A DNA stretch of 64,000 nt from Elymus sibiricus (Eukaryota; Streptophyta; Magnoliopsida; Poales; Poaceae): NCBI GenBank assembly GCA_039707655.1, contig CM077667.1, positions 59,363,628 to 59,427,627 of the forward strand, given 5' to 3'. Position 1 is the stretch's first letter, and the number at the start of each line of letters is the position of its first letter. Under the pieces are notes generated by a model, which ran no database searches, was not told the DNA's origin, and was given only the letters and a program-made list of their open reading frames with translations. The position numbers and the translations under genes were made by a program. Below are positions 46,554 through 57,063 of the stretch, in pieces.

Positions 46554-48479
46554 CACGGCAACCGAGAAGGTTCGATAACCGCCTTAACTTCTTCGCCTGA
46601 CGCTGTAACATGAACAAGTGTATAAGATACCAAACTCCGCAACATATGTAACATGGACACCTGAGTGTGATATGTACCTTGAGGAATTTTCGTAGTGGAC
46701 CTTCATCATTGCCTTCTCCAACCGGTGTCTTCTCCAGAATAGACTGGCTTTCATCAGCTGCTTTCTTGATCTGGTTACGCTGTGGATGAGAACGATGTAA
46801 CACGTTAGCCATTCAAACATGTGTAATACGGCCAACGGGAAAGTAAAGAAGGGAACACTTTACCACATAGTTAATCACCGGAACAGCAGGGACTCCTAAC
46901 CCTTCCCTGACATTTTTGTTGTACTGCTGCTTCGATAGATCGTCAAAGTTTGCGGGATCTTCAAGAATATCCTCATTGTATGCCGGCGGGCATAACTCAA
47001 CTCTAGCATTTTGAAGAAACCATCATAGGTAGTTATCGAAATCAAGTGAGCTATGCTCACGAAGCTGGGCGCCTGCACTTTTACGAGCTTGCTCCACACT
47101 AAGATGGAAACGGGTAACATTGGATGAATGATGTTTGTCCCAGTCCTTTATCTTCCGCTGCCTTTTCCTGTCCAACCTGCATGGTAGAAAATCAAACATT
47201 AGGACAATCAAAAAGGAGTGGCGATGCTAAGTCAATACGGTTCATGCTATCTTACCTATGAAATGCTTTGTCCGTGTCCACCCATTCCGGCGGGTGAGGC
47301 TGGAACAGACCAATCTGAACGATACACGCGGTGTGGCAAATGAAGCTCAACCGCCCAGTTGCATATCAGTGGGCACCGCATAAGCCAAAGATCCCTATCC
47401 CGCAAGCACATCGGGTTGAGGAGAAACTCGTGGGTGACCCCTAATGTGTCATTCGCACCATATGACTGCCATTCCACCTATGAAATAGGACAACAACGCA
47501 ACATTGATGACAAGTTTTTAGACAAGCATGAGAAATGACTGATGTAATGTCCTCGTTACCTGCTCAGGCGTAATCGTGTCCAACTCGGCGATGTACTTTT
47601 GGTACATGAGATTGACATCGTTCGTCATCTCGGATACCACATCCCACTTGTAAGCCCAAGTGGGGCGTCGTAAATCGCCTTCTTCATCCCAAGAATTAAA
47701 CTTGACGCTCTTCGGGCGTCCAACAGGCAAACGCTCCCAGCTCCATACAGAAAGTAGAAGCAGATTACCACCAATGCATGCACTATCTATGATCCTGCAA
47801 CACGCGTCGTCCAGCTGCATATAAAAGAAAACAATGTTAACTTGACAGCAAGGTTTCATTGCTAATGAAGAAATGAATTGATAACAAAACAAACCAACTA
47901 CCTGTCCATCTGCTCTCGAAGACGGTCAACGCCTTCAACCACATCCATGGAGCGTTCTTGCCTGTGGCGTCCGGAAACAAAGTCCTCGAGATAACGTACC
48001 ACATATAGACACGAGCATGTGTCTGGATCACATCTTCAGTGGCATCCGTAGGGCAATGCGCAAAGTTTGCTTGAATCCACGTGAAAGCAGCTCCGGCTGC
48101 TTTCCTTTCCTTCTTCTTCTTCTCTTGTCCCTCCTCTACATCAGCCTCAGCCTCGGTAGGAGCCATACCGATAAGAGCAATCATCTGCTCGTGCCACCCA
48201 TCAGAATCGGTGCTCGTACAGAGAGGCCTCCCGTCGATACGAAGACCGGTGATCAAGGAGACATCCTGGAGCGTCACGGTCATCTCCCCAGTCCGAAGAT
48301 GGAAACTGTGTGTCTCCGGCCTCCACCGATCAACAAGAGAGGACACCAGTGAACCGTTGAGGTTCGGCGTGGACCGGCTGACCAACTGAATCCACGAGAG
48401 GAGTCCTGCCTGCTCGATGTAGGGTGTGTACAGGTCATCGTAGGGCATGGCAGCACTAGAGACCCCGTGATACCGAATC

Positions 48480-49207
48480 TTCAGAGGTTCATGATTCTAC
48501 AAAAAAAAAGTAATGACAAATCTTAGGGCATGTCAATTTCAACTAAAAGAAAATTTGCAAAATATCTAGATTACTCATTATTACCATCCCCTTCTCGCAC
48601 ATCATGTAGGCCCGGTGTTGTGTGTCATAGGCATCGTCGAGAAGGCAAACCATGCTTACAAAGTTCAAACAATAAACATACATGAGTTCATCTCAAATAT
48701 CGGTATACACTAAACATCTCATATGTGTTCACCTAAACATCTCATATGTATTCATCTACATAACTCAACATCTCATATATAGCTACAAAACTCAACATCT
48801 CATAATTATCTACAAAACTAGGCATCTCATATATATCTAAAAAAACTAAACAATCTAGGGTTTCACTAACAACAAGAATCATATATTGCGAACTAATGAA
48901 CAATACTACACATCCTAAATCACAACACCCAATCTTGGACAAATAAAGATCCAAACCAAGCAAATCAAGGGTTCCACCCAATCTTGGACAAATCTCTAAA
49001 ATGGCAACGAATTTATGGAGGAAAAGAAAGGGAACGGAGGAATTTACCTAGTAGGAGGGATTAGAGATCGATTCCATGGCTGAAATCTCCAGATCTGAGA
49101 GGGGTGGGGGGGGGATCGAAGGGGGCGCCGCCGCTGCTCTCTGTTGACAGAGAGGAACGGCCTGGGAGAGGGAAGAGCTGCCTGGGAAGGGCTGGCCCGA
49201 TGCGGCT
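48480..49207 (-). other. 5' region of the PMD gene
   Basis: AT-rich 48500-49000 with four imperfect repeats of CTCATATATAGCTACAAAACTC type (48755-48835), then a GC-rich stretch near 49050-49200. Probably promoter and leader of the minus-strand PMD gene. Confidence 0.4.
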
Positions 49208-49397
49208 TAAGTCAATGTGCAGCGCCTAAGCGCTAGGCGCTGCACATTATACTGTGCAGCGCCTAGCTCTCAGGCGCTGCACGGCTGGATGTGGGGCCTC
49301 GCCTGGCCCCGGGCTGCCACGCTGGCCGGGAGTGCAGCGCCAAAGACCAAGGCGCTGCATAGTGCAGTGCAGCGCCCGGCTGTCAGGCGCCACACAA
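49208..49397. repeat. Right subterminal palindromes of the Mutator-like element
   Basis: Units GTGCAGCGCC...GGCGCTGCAC at about 49217-49248, 49254-49283 and 49333-49397 mirror those at the left end. Confidence 0.75.
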
Positions 49398-49490
49398 AAC
49401 GGTCAGTTTGTGAATTTTTTCCAAATGTAGTTCAGATCGTGAATTAGTTTCGCAATAAGGTCAAATATGTGTTTTTGCCTCGGCGGCGGG

Positions 49491-50348
49491 CCTGTCACTC
49501 ACCGGTCATAAAATTTATCAAGACGAATGTTTTAAATCCATTTCAAACGTTCAACATTCCTCGTATCCAGCTTAAATATGAAATGAATAAAGAAAGGTCC
49601 GAACGTGATCGGACGTGTCCGTCATGTCGGACCCGGTCCACGCCGACCCATCCGACCCCGCATATATTCGTCACGATCTCCTCCTTGGACCAAACCCTAA
49701 CCACTACACCCCCTTCCCTCGCCTCCGCCATCCAAACTCCGGTCCAGCGATCTCCGGGCTTGTCCGCCATGGCGGGCAGCGGATATGAGTCCTATACCTC
49801 CAGATCCATCGATCATGAGCTAAAAATTTCATAGAGTCGGAATGACCTAAATACTTATCTGATTTTTTCATGGAATAAATTGAATTTTTGGCGCAAGAAT
49901 AAGTGTAAGAGGTGGCCCATGGGCTCTACAAGCCTGGGGCTGCACCCCCTAGGGCATGCGGGGTGGCTTGTGGCCACCCCGTAGGTCGGTTGGAGGTGTT
50001 CTTTGACCGCAAGAAAGCTAATATCGAGAAAAAATCATGGTAAAAGTTCAGCCTGAAAAGAGTTACGAAACTCCGAGTACAAAATAAATGGCGCTCGGCC
50101 GCAGAAACAAATCCGAAATAGAGAATAAACCCTAGGGAAAGAAGAGGAGAGATTCAATCTCGGAGGGGCTCCCGCCCCTAGGGGGCCAAAGAGGACAAGG
50201 ACCAGAGGGAAAACTCTTCTCCCATCTAGGGGGAGACCAAGCAAGAAGAAAAAGGAGGGGGCTCTCTCCACCTCTCTCCCGGTGGCGCAGGAACGTCACC
50301 ATGCGAACCATCGTGACGGCAATCTACTCCAACAATTTCGCTGTCATC
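49491..50348. other. Flank between the Mutator-like and CACTA elements
   Basis: 49491-49850 is host-like GC-rich sequence with a short frame from ATG 49769. From about 49850 the sequence looks like an old, unclassified Triticeae repeat that continues after the CACTA element (53612-53880): the CACTA insertion site splits a phrase that reads naturally across it (tttcgctgtcatc then atcagcaac). Confidence 0.4.
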
Positions 50349-50649
50349 CACTAGTGGAGAAACGGGCTTTAGTCCCAGTTGGAAGGCCTTTAGTCCCGGG
50401 TCGCCAACCGGGACTAATAAATCGGGACTAAAGGCCCCCACCCTTTAGTCCCGGTTGGCCACGACACGGGACTAAAGTCCGTACACGTGGCCGCCTGCAC
50501 GCGCCGGGGGCTGGGGGACCTTTAGTTCCGGTTGGTGACACCAACCGAGACAAGAGTCCCTCCACGTGGCCGCCCAAGAAGCCTAGCAGGTTCAGGCAAA
50601 GATTCTTCGTCACGTGCATCACGTCGATTGCAGAGCGGACCTCTAGGAC

Positions 50650-52330
50650 TTACCAATAGGGTAGGTCCCAAAATATAGATTTGTTTTTCCACATGGGTGC
50701 GTGTCCGTCAGCGTCATTCGGAACAGATTGTTCGCCAGGACCCTTTTCAAAGATTACTTTTAAATCCTTGACCATATCAAGTATATGATCACCAGTACGG
50801 TGGTCAGGCTTCTTTCGGTGATCTACATCACCTTTGAAATGCTTGCCTTTCTTTCTTAAGAGATGCCTGATCGGAAGAAATCGACGATGTCCTAGGTACA
50901 CATTCTTCTTACATTTATCCAAATATATACTTTGAGTCTCATCTAAACAGTGCGTGCATACATTGTATCCCTTGTTTGTCTGTCCTGAAAGGTTACTAAG
51001 AGCAGGCCAATCATTGATGGTTACAAACAACAACGCTCGTAGGTCAAATTCCTCCTGTTTGTGCTCATCCCACACACGTACACCTTTTAAATCACACAAC
51101 TGTAAAAGTTCTTCAACTAATGGCCTTAGGTACACATCCATGTCGTTGCCGGGTTGCTTTGGGCTTTGGATGAGCAATGGCATCATAATGAACTTCCGCT
51201 TCATGCACAACCAAGGAGGAAGGTTATAGATACTTAGAGTCACAGGCCAGGTGCTATGATTGCTGCTCTGCTTCCCAAAAGTATTAATGCCATGTGCACT
51301 TATACCAAACCATAAGTTTCTTGCGTCATCTGCAAAGTCCGGCCACTTTCCCTCGATTTTTCTTCACTGCGACCCATCAGCGGGTACTCTCAACATCCGT
51401 CTTTCTTACGATCTTCTTTGTGCCATCGCAACAACTTGGCATGCTCTTTGTATTGGAACAAACGTTTCAACCGTGGTATTATAGGAGCAAACCACATCAC
51501 CTTGGCAGGAATCCTCTTCCTGGGGCGCTTGCCCTCAACATCACCAGGGTCATCGCGGCTGATCTTATAACGCAATGCATCGCATACCGGGCATGCATTC
51601 AAATTCTCGTACTCACCGCGGTAGAGGATGCAGTCATTAGGGCATGCATGTATCTTCTGCACCTCTAATCTTAGAGGGCAGACAGCCTTCTTTGCTTCGT
51701 ACGTACTGTCGGACAATTCGTTGTCCTTTGGAAGCATCTTCTTTAACATTTTCAGCAATTTTTCAAATCTCTTGTCAGATAGACCATTCTCTGCCTTCCA
51801 TTGCAGCAATTCCAGTGTGGTACCCAACTTTTCCTTGTCATCTTTGCAATTTGGGTACAAAATTTTTTTGTGATCCTTTAACATGCGCTGCAACTTCAAT
51901 TTCTCCGTTTGACTTGCGCAGTTTCTCTTTGCATCAGCAATGGCCCGACCAAGATCATCAGTGGGCTCATTTGATGCCTCTTCTTCATCTTCTTCCCCCA
52001 TTGTAGTACCATCGTATTCAGGGAACCCAGGATAGTTGTCATCATCCTCTTCTTCTTCATTGTCTTCCATTATAACCCCTCTTTCTCCGTGCTTGGTCCA
52101 ACAGTTATAGCCGAACATGAAACCCTACTGAAGCAGATGGCTGTGAAGGACTTTTGAGGTAGAGTAATTCCTATCATTCTTACAGACAGCACATGGACAA
52201 CACATAAAACCTTTCCGCTTGTTTGCCTCGGCCGCACGCAGGAAACTATGCACGCCATTAATGAATTGGGGAGAGCGTCGGTCATCATACATCCATTGCC
52301 GGCTCATCTTCATTACACAACATCGAAGTG
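50650..52330 (-). pseudogene. CACTA TNP2-like transposase fragments
   Basis: From the 5' side: a transposase-associated domain (52330-52125, MSRQWMYDDRRSPQFINGVH, with the CPCAVCKN cysteine motif), an acidic linker (EEEEDDD, about 52060), and the start of the Transposase_21 (TNP2) domain (51650-51390, CPVCDALRYK). After a frame change at about 51390-51240, 51243-50650 carries MTLSIYNLPPWLCMKRKFIM and GYNVCTHCLDET. The C-terminal half, including the rest of the catalytic region, is missing. The protein would bind subterminal repeats and cut the ends. Confidence 0.85.
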
Positions 52331-52339
52331 ACCAAATTA

Positions 52340-53310
52340 ATGAAAGTTCATACATAAAGTTCATACACACTTATTCTCATAAAACAACATATAACTATCT
52401 AGCTAAAGCATTTAAATGCAACAAAAAATGCGATCAAAATCGCAACTAAGGTAATAATTGATCCAACAGCATAATGATACCAAGTCTCTTTATTAAGGCA
52501 TATTTTCTAATCTTTCTAATCTTCAAGCGCATTGCATCCATCTTGATCTTGTGATCATCGACGACATCGGTAACATACAACTCCAATTTCAACTTCTCTT
52601 ATTCAATTCTTTTCATTTTTTCTTTCAAATAATCATTTTATTTTTCAACTAAATTCAACTTCTCGACAAGAGGGTCAGTTGCAATTTCTGGTTCACATAC
52701 CTCCTAGATAAAAATATCTATGTCAACTTGACGGGCATAATTTTCATAAAAACACAAAATGAAACAAAATAGTTATAAAATATAATATACCACATCTGAA
52801 TCATAAACCGGACGAGGGCCGACGGGGACGGATATCAAAACCATGGCACTATATGTAACAAACAATCATACAAGTAACTATCTAAATAAGATTTCTTTTT
52901 TACCAAAATGATAAGAACAAGAGGCTCACCAAGGTGGTGCCGACGACGAAACGGCGCGGGCGATCGACGGCGGTGAGGATGAGGACGGGGACGGGAATGC
53001 ACTAAGTAAACCACACCTACACATATGCAAACTAAGAAGTTAATTTGAGCTCAAATTGCATATAAATCAAATAAACTCCCACATAATTACTCTCAAACTA
53101 AAACCCACAAATCACTATACTTATAGAGCATGAAACGAGCTAAACTAGCAATGAGAGATGAAAAAGGATGAAGTTGCTAACCTTGTAAAACCCTTGGATA
53201 GATGGGGTGCCTTCAATATGTTGACAAATCTTGACAAAAATGGATGATGAGCTTGAGCTATAGGGGAAGGAAACAGGGAGGAGAGAAAGGAAAATTTGAG
53301 CTCGGGGTGG
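52340..53310. other. Non-coding interior of the CACTA element
   Basis: AT-rich filler with no ORF of note. Confidence 0.5.
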
Positions 53311-53314
53311 AAGG

Positions 53315-53600
53315 ATATCTTTAGTCCCGGTTGGTGATACCGGTTCACCAACCGGGACTAAAGGTATATCTCTAGTCCCGGTTGGTGATACCAACCGAGA
53401 CTAAAGGGGCTCGCAGGGGGCCCAGCCTGCTGCAACCCTGCCACAACCCTTTAGTCCCGATTGGTAATACCAACCGGGACTAGAGGTCTCTCATGAACCG
53501 GGATTAGAGGTGGCCCTGCCCCCGTCCGCTCCTAGCCGTTGGAACCGGGACTAATGACCCAAACCCGACCGGGACTAAAGCTCGGGACGAAAGGTCCGTT
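53315..53600. repeat. CACTA subterminal repeats (right end)
   Basis: Pairs of TTTAGTCCCGGTTGG and CCAACCGGGACTAAAG separated by 6-10 bp, about eight half-sites. Confidence 0.85.
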
Positions 53601-53816
53601 TTGTACTAGTGATCATCAGCAACTTTCTTCCCTCTATACAGCAGTGCAACCTCTCTTACTTCAATATAATCTCTACTTGAACATGATGCTCTATGCTATA
53701 TATATTATCAAATGATGTGTTGCATCTCTTTTATGTTTGAGTAGATTTGTTTTGTCTTATGAGCTAATTATCGTATGATATGAATGATATAAGTTGTATG
53801 TTATTATGATGTTGTC

Positions 53817-54047
53817 CTATGAGGCCCTCCACATCGCGCAAGCGTGTGGGATTTCTGTGTTGCAGTATTTCAATGATACGTTTCGAGCTTCGCGTAGCCT
53901 TTTCTTTGGCTTCCTCAAGACGCGCTGATCCCAATCATGAGACTTTGCATGCATTCTGTTCAACTTTTCAGCTATATTTGACAGCCCAAGAGCCTGCCGC
54001 CGCTTGGCTCGATCGTACAGCTTCTCAGTTCTCACCATTCTCGCCAT
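53817..54047 (-). pseudogene. Possible LINE ORF2 fragment
   Basis: The minus frame contains AEKLNRMHAKSHDWDQRVLR, which looks like the linker between endonuclease and RT in grass LINEs. The frame runs into unrelated sequence after about 53880. Short and uncertain. Confidence 0.35.
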
Positions 54048-54945
54048 TCACAACATGCATGTACAGTAGTACACACGCAAGCAAGCACAAACACAACTCA
54101 ATACGCACGCACAGCAAGCAGCCGCCGCCGCCTGGCACGCGAGCACCACACGCACGCACTGTGAGTGGTTAACATCATGGCGAAGAAGAGCGGAGAGTGA
54201 AACCGATGGTGGCACGGATTTATTTACCTCTGGAGTGGTGAAGATGCCGGCGTGGAACGGTCCGAAGTCGAAGCGAGTCTCGGACACCGGGCAGGGCTTC
54301 AGGTTCTTGTCGAAGAGGGCGAGCCCGCGTTCGGCATGAGCGGGGTGCCCTGCCCATCCCGACCTCCTAGTCCTCCGCGGCCCACGGCCACGTCCACGTC
54401 GCCGGAGCCGAGCAGCTCAGCTCCATCACCGAGTGCACGGCGTTGAGCTGCGCGTTCAGCGCGTTGGTGTGCCGCAGCCCGGCCCAGTGCGAGAGTCCAT
54501 GACACCCTCGACTCTCACCCGCAACAGCGCAAAGTCTGTCGGGTTTAAGCCTGCTCTAGCTCACCCCTAGCTTGCCCTCTCGTCGCTCTCGCTCTCCCTC
54601 TGGTTCAAAACGAACCAAGAAGAAGAAGGAAGAGAGGAAACAGGGGACACGGTGGTTTTCTGGCGCACCAACGTCTGCCGCAACGACGGCTATTTTTTCT
54701 CAAGCACGAACTCAAGCCACGCCGTTACAACGATCTCCACAGAGGTCTTATACCCTGGGTCAGCGACGCGCACGTACACGCAAGGTATCGGCTGGATCGC
54801 CCACTCCAGATAGCCAACGGCTTGCATCTGGTCTGGCGCACTGCATGCACACACACGCGCGCACACCCTTACACTACACACGCACGCACAGACGCCCGCC
54901 CGCCACGGTGCTCGCTATGCCCAGCGCGCGCGCACACACTAGTCG
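54048..54945. other. Low-copy sequence with an exon-like block
   Basis: On the minus strand 54517-54228 is GC-rich and ends in a donor-like CCAGAG|GTAAATAA, with a frame containing KNLKPCPVSETRFDFGPFHA. No frame is open through the whole block, so it is at best a gene fragment. CA/GC dinucleotide-rich stretches occur at 54090-54160 and 54845-54935. Confidence 0.3.
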
Positions 54946-57063
54946 CTATTAGAGTATAGGTCGGTTACGGATAGTATATCCGGTAAGGTTTGGAATTGTA
55001 ATCTATCTCTTTTAGTCTTGGAGCCCAAGTTTTGTAATCTATATAAACAGCCCTTTGAGGCCTCAATCAATACAGTTATTATTTTCCAATTATCATGGTA
55101 TCAGACGCCTAGGTTTTCCGCACCTGGCATGGCACCGCCAACCGCCCCGGCCGACTCGGCCCCTCTTCTCCATGGCCGAGTTCCGCGCCGCCGGTGCCCC
55201 CCTTCTTCTTCCTCCTCTACAACTACCCAACCAACCCCCCTCAACTCCCAATGATCTCCCTAGCCGACACCATTGCTGACGTCTCCCCTTTCATCCCAAT
55301 CTCATTAGATCTTGGCGCCCACAACTACTACCATTGGCGCCACCTCTTCACCATCCACCTCGGCCGCTGCGGCCTCCGCCACCACATAGATCCCTCCTAC
55401 CCTCTGCAGCACGCCGATCCTCGCTGGGTGAAAGATGATCTCGCCATCATCCAGTGGATTTACACCCGCATCTCCACGTAGCTCTTCAATCTGGTCTCCT
55501 CCGACGACGCCACCGCCGCTGAGCTTTGGGCGTCCCTTCAGCAGCTGTTCCAGGACAACTCCGACGCGCGCATCAACACCCTCAACACCGAGCTCCGTAC
55601 GACCGTCCAAGGAGACGCCCCGGTCACCGTTTTCTGCCAGCGTATCAAGGCGATCGGCGACGAACTTCGTGAACTCAGCGATCATGTCGACGATCGCGCC
55701 CTCATCAACGCTCTCCTCGTCGGCCTCGGCGAGCAGTTCGACAAACAGCAGTCCTTCATCCCCATGCTCAAGCCCTACCCCACCTTCAAGGAGGTTCGCT
55801 CCCTCCTCCAGCAAGAAGAGAAGAATCAAGCTCGCAAGGCGCAACGGCCACCGCAGGTGTTTCACGCTGCCGCCCCTGCCGGGGCCGGGCTTGCCGGGGC
55901 CCTGCCTGGGCTGCCGCGCCAGTCTGCCGCACCCTCCCCTCCTACCGCGGCGGCAGCAGCTCCTCCACCGTCCTCAGGCTGGCGTCCGAGCCCGAACTAC
56001 CGGGGCAAGAATCCGATCTACCGCCCCCCTGCTTCTCGCTCCGCCGGCACTGCACAAGCTCCATCGCCACCGGCTCCCTCAACATGGCAGCCTCCGCACG
56101 ATCCCTGGACCGGCCTTGTTCAAGCTTGGCCGATGCCCTGGTCGGCCCCTTCGCCGTACGGCGCCCCGCCTGCTTACACGGGCACGTGGAGCCCTGGCCT
56201 CCGCCCGGCAACCGGCTCTCCTGGACTCCTCGGGCCCAAGCCGCTGGCGCAAGTCTACACCGCCACTCCTACGCCACCTCCCAGCGCGCCAGGACTACTG
56301 CCACCCTATTACACCTTGCCGGCTTCTTACGGCACCTTGCCGGCCTTGCCAGGCTTGCCGGGCTTGCCGGCCTCTTACGGCACCTTGCCGGCCCCGGCAG
56401 CATACTACCAGTCGCCGACCCTGCCCTACGCTCCAATGCACGCTCCTGGCCCCTCTGCTCCTCCACACCAGCCGGCCTGGGATCAAGCCGCCTTCATCAA
56501 CGCCATGAACAACTTTACTCTCAATAACGAAGGTACGGATTGGATTTTCGATTATGGTGCATCCTCGCATATGTCTTCAAATATGAATTTGCTGTCAGCT
56601 TGCTTTCCTTCTCCTTTTTCTACAATCACCATTGGTGATGGTTCCACCATCCCTGTTTCCTGCACCGGACATTCTTACATCTCGTCTTCTTACGCCAATT
56701 TTCTTCTCAGCAATATTCTTGTTGCTCCTTCCTCATTAAAAATCTTATTTCTGTCCGCCAATTTTGTATTGACAATCGAGTAATTTTGGCTTTTGATCCT
56801 TTTGGTTTGTCTGTGAAGGATCTGGCAACGGGGGAGGTACTCGCTCGGTACAATAGCACATGCGATCTCTATCCGCTTCATGGCACGCCTACATCCACTC
56901 CCCGTGCCATGCTTGCATCAGTTGATTTGTGGCATCGTCGTCTAGGACACCCCAATAAAACTACCTTGTCGTCTTTACTTCAAGAATTTTGTATTCCTAG
57001 TTCTAGTGTTCCTCATAATCCCTCTCTTTGTAATGCCTGTCAATGCGGCAAACATGTTAGATT
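54946..57063 (+). mobile_element. Short-LTR Copia retrotransposon, 5' part
   Basis: The 5' LTR is about 150 bp (54946-55095, TATA ctatataaac near 55038, ending tatca), followed at 55096 by the tRNA-Met PBS TGGTATCAGA. Gag, protease and the GAG-pre-integrase region follow, until the BARE1/Angela-like element interrupts at 57063. Insertion TSD agatt (57059-57063), partner outside the window. Confidence 0.75.
55251..57063 (+). pseudogene. Copia gag-protease-pre-integrase, broken
   Basis: ATG 55251 starts MISLADTIADVSPFIPISLD, followed by a UBN2-type gag (YYHWRHLFTIHL, LINALLVGLGEQFDKQQSFI). TAG at 55479-55481 interrupts the frame, which stays open afterwards. A Pro/Ala/Tyr-rich tract with three or four copies of a LPASYGTLPA-like unit (56300-56420) occupies the place of the zinc knuckle. 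The protease motif reads DYGASSHM instead of DTG, so the active site looks damaged. A one-base loss in the A-run near 56738 shifts the frame before the pre-integrase domain (LWHRRLGHPNKTTLSSLLQE). No functional protein expected. Confidence 0.8.

Larger units (their letters stand above)
32271..48448 (-). pseudogene. Plant mobile domain (PMD, MAIN-like) gene, interrupted
   Basis: Starts MPYDDLYTPYIEQAGLLSWI at 48448. It continues with TGEMTVTLQDVSLITGLRID, the hallmark of PMD/MAIN-like proteins. Further coding runs occur at about 47813-47561 (SVWSWERLPVGRP), 47477-47257, 47178-46990 and 46765-46680. The next exon is broken at 46558 by the Gypsy element and resumes at 32744 (about 32744-32611), then 32534-32271 (acidic EEEEEEEE run and Arg-rich end). 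A frameshift is likely near 47323, and the join of the first two exons is not in obvious phase. PMD proteins are transposon-derived; the Arabidopsis relatives MAIN/MAIL1 act in silencing and genome stability. It is expected to be non-functional here. Confidence 0.7.
30343..49479. mobile_element. Mutator-like DNA transposon carrying a PMD gene, split by a Gypsy element
   Basis: The left end (gaaaaacacatatttgacct) and right end (aggtcaaatatgtgttttt) are the tips of inverted repeats of about 230 bp (30343-30570 and 49220-49479). They are flanked by tcggcggcggg at 30332-30342 and 49480-49490. This fits a 9-bp Mutator TSD within a slightly longer match; the exact edge is ambiguous by 1-3 bp. It carries a plus-strand gene with the N-terminal part of a MuDR-type transposase and a convergent minus-strand PMD gene. 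Without the 13.8-kb Gypsy insertion it is about 5.3 kb. The catalytic MULE domain was not found, so it is non-autonomous. Confidence 0.75.
50349..53611 (-). mobile_element. CACTA (En/Spm) DNA transposon
   Basis: Termini CACTAGTGGAGAAACGGGC (50349) and ...GTCCGTTTTGTACTAGTG (53611), TSD atc (50346-50348 and 53612-53614). Subterminal repeats of TTTAGTCCCGGTTGG in both orientations lie at 50370-50570 and 53315-53600, the usual transposase-binding arrays. The internal transposase (minus strand) is truncated and frameshifted, so it is non-autonomous. Confidence 0.95.
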
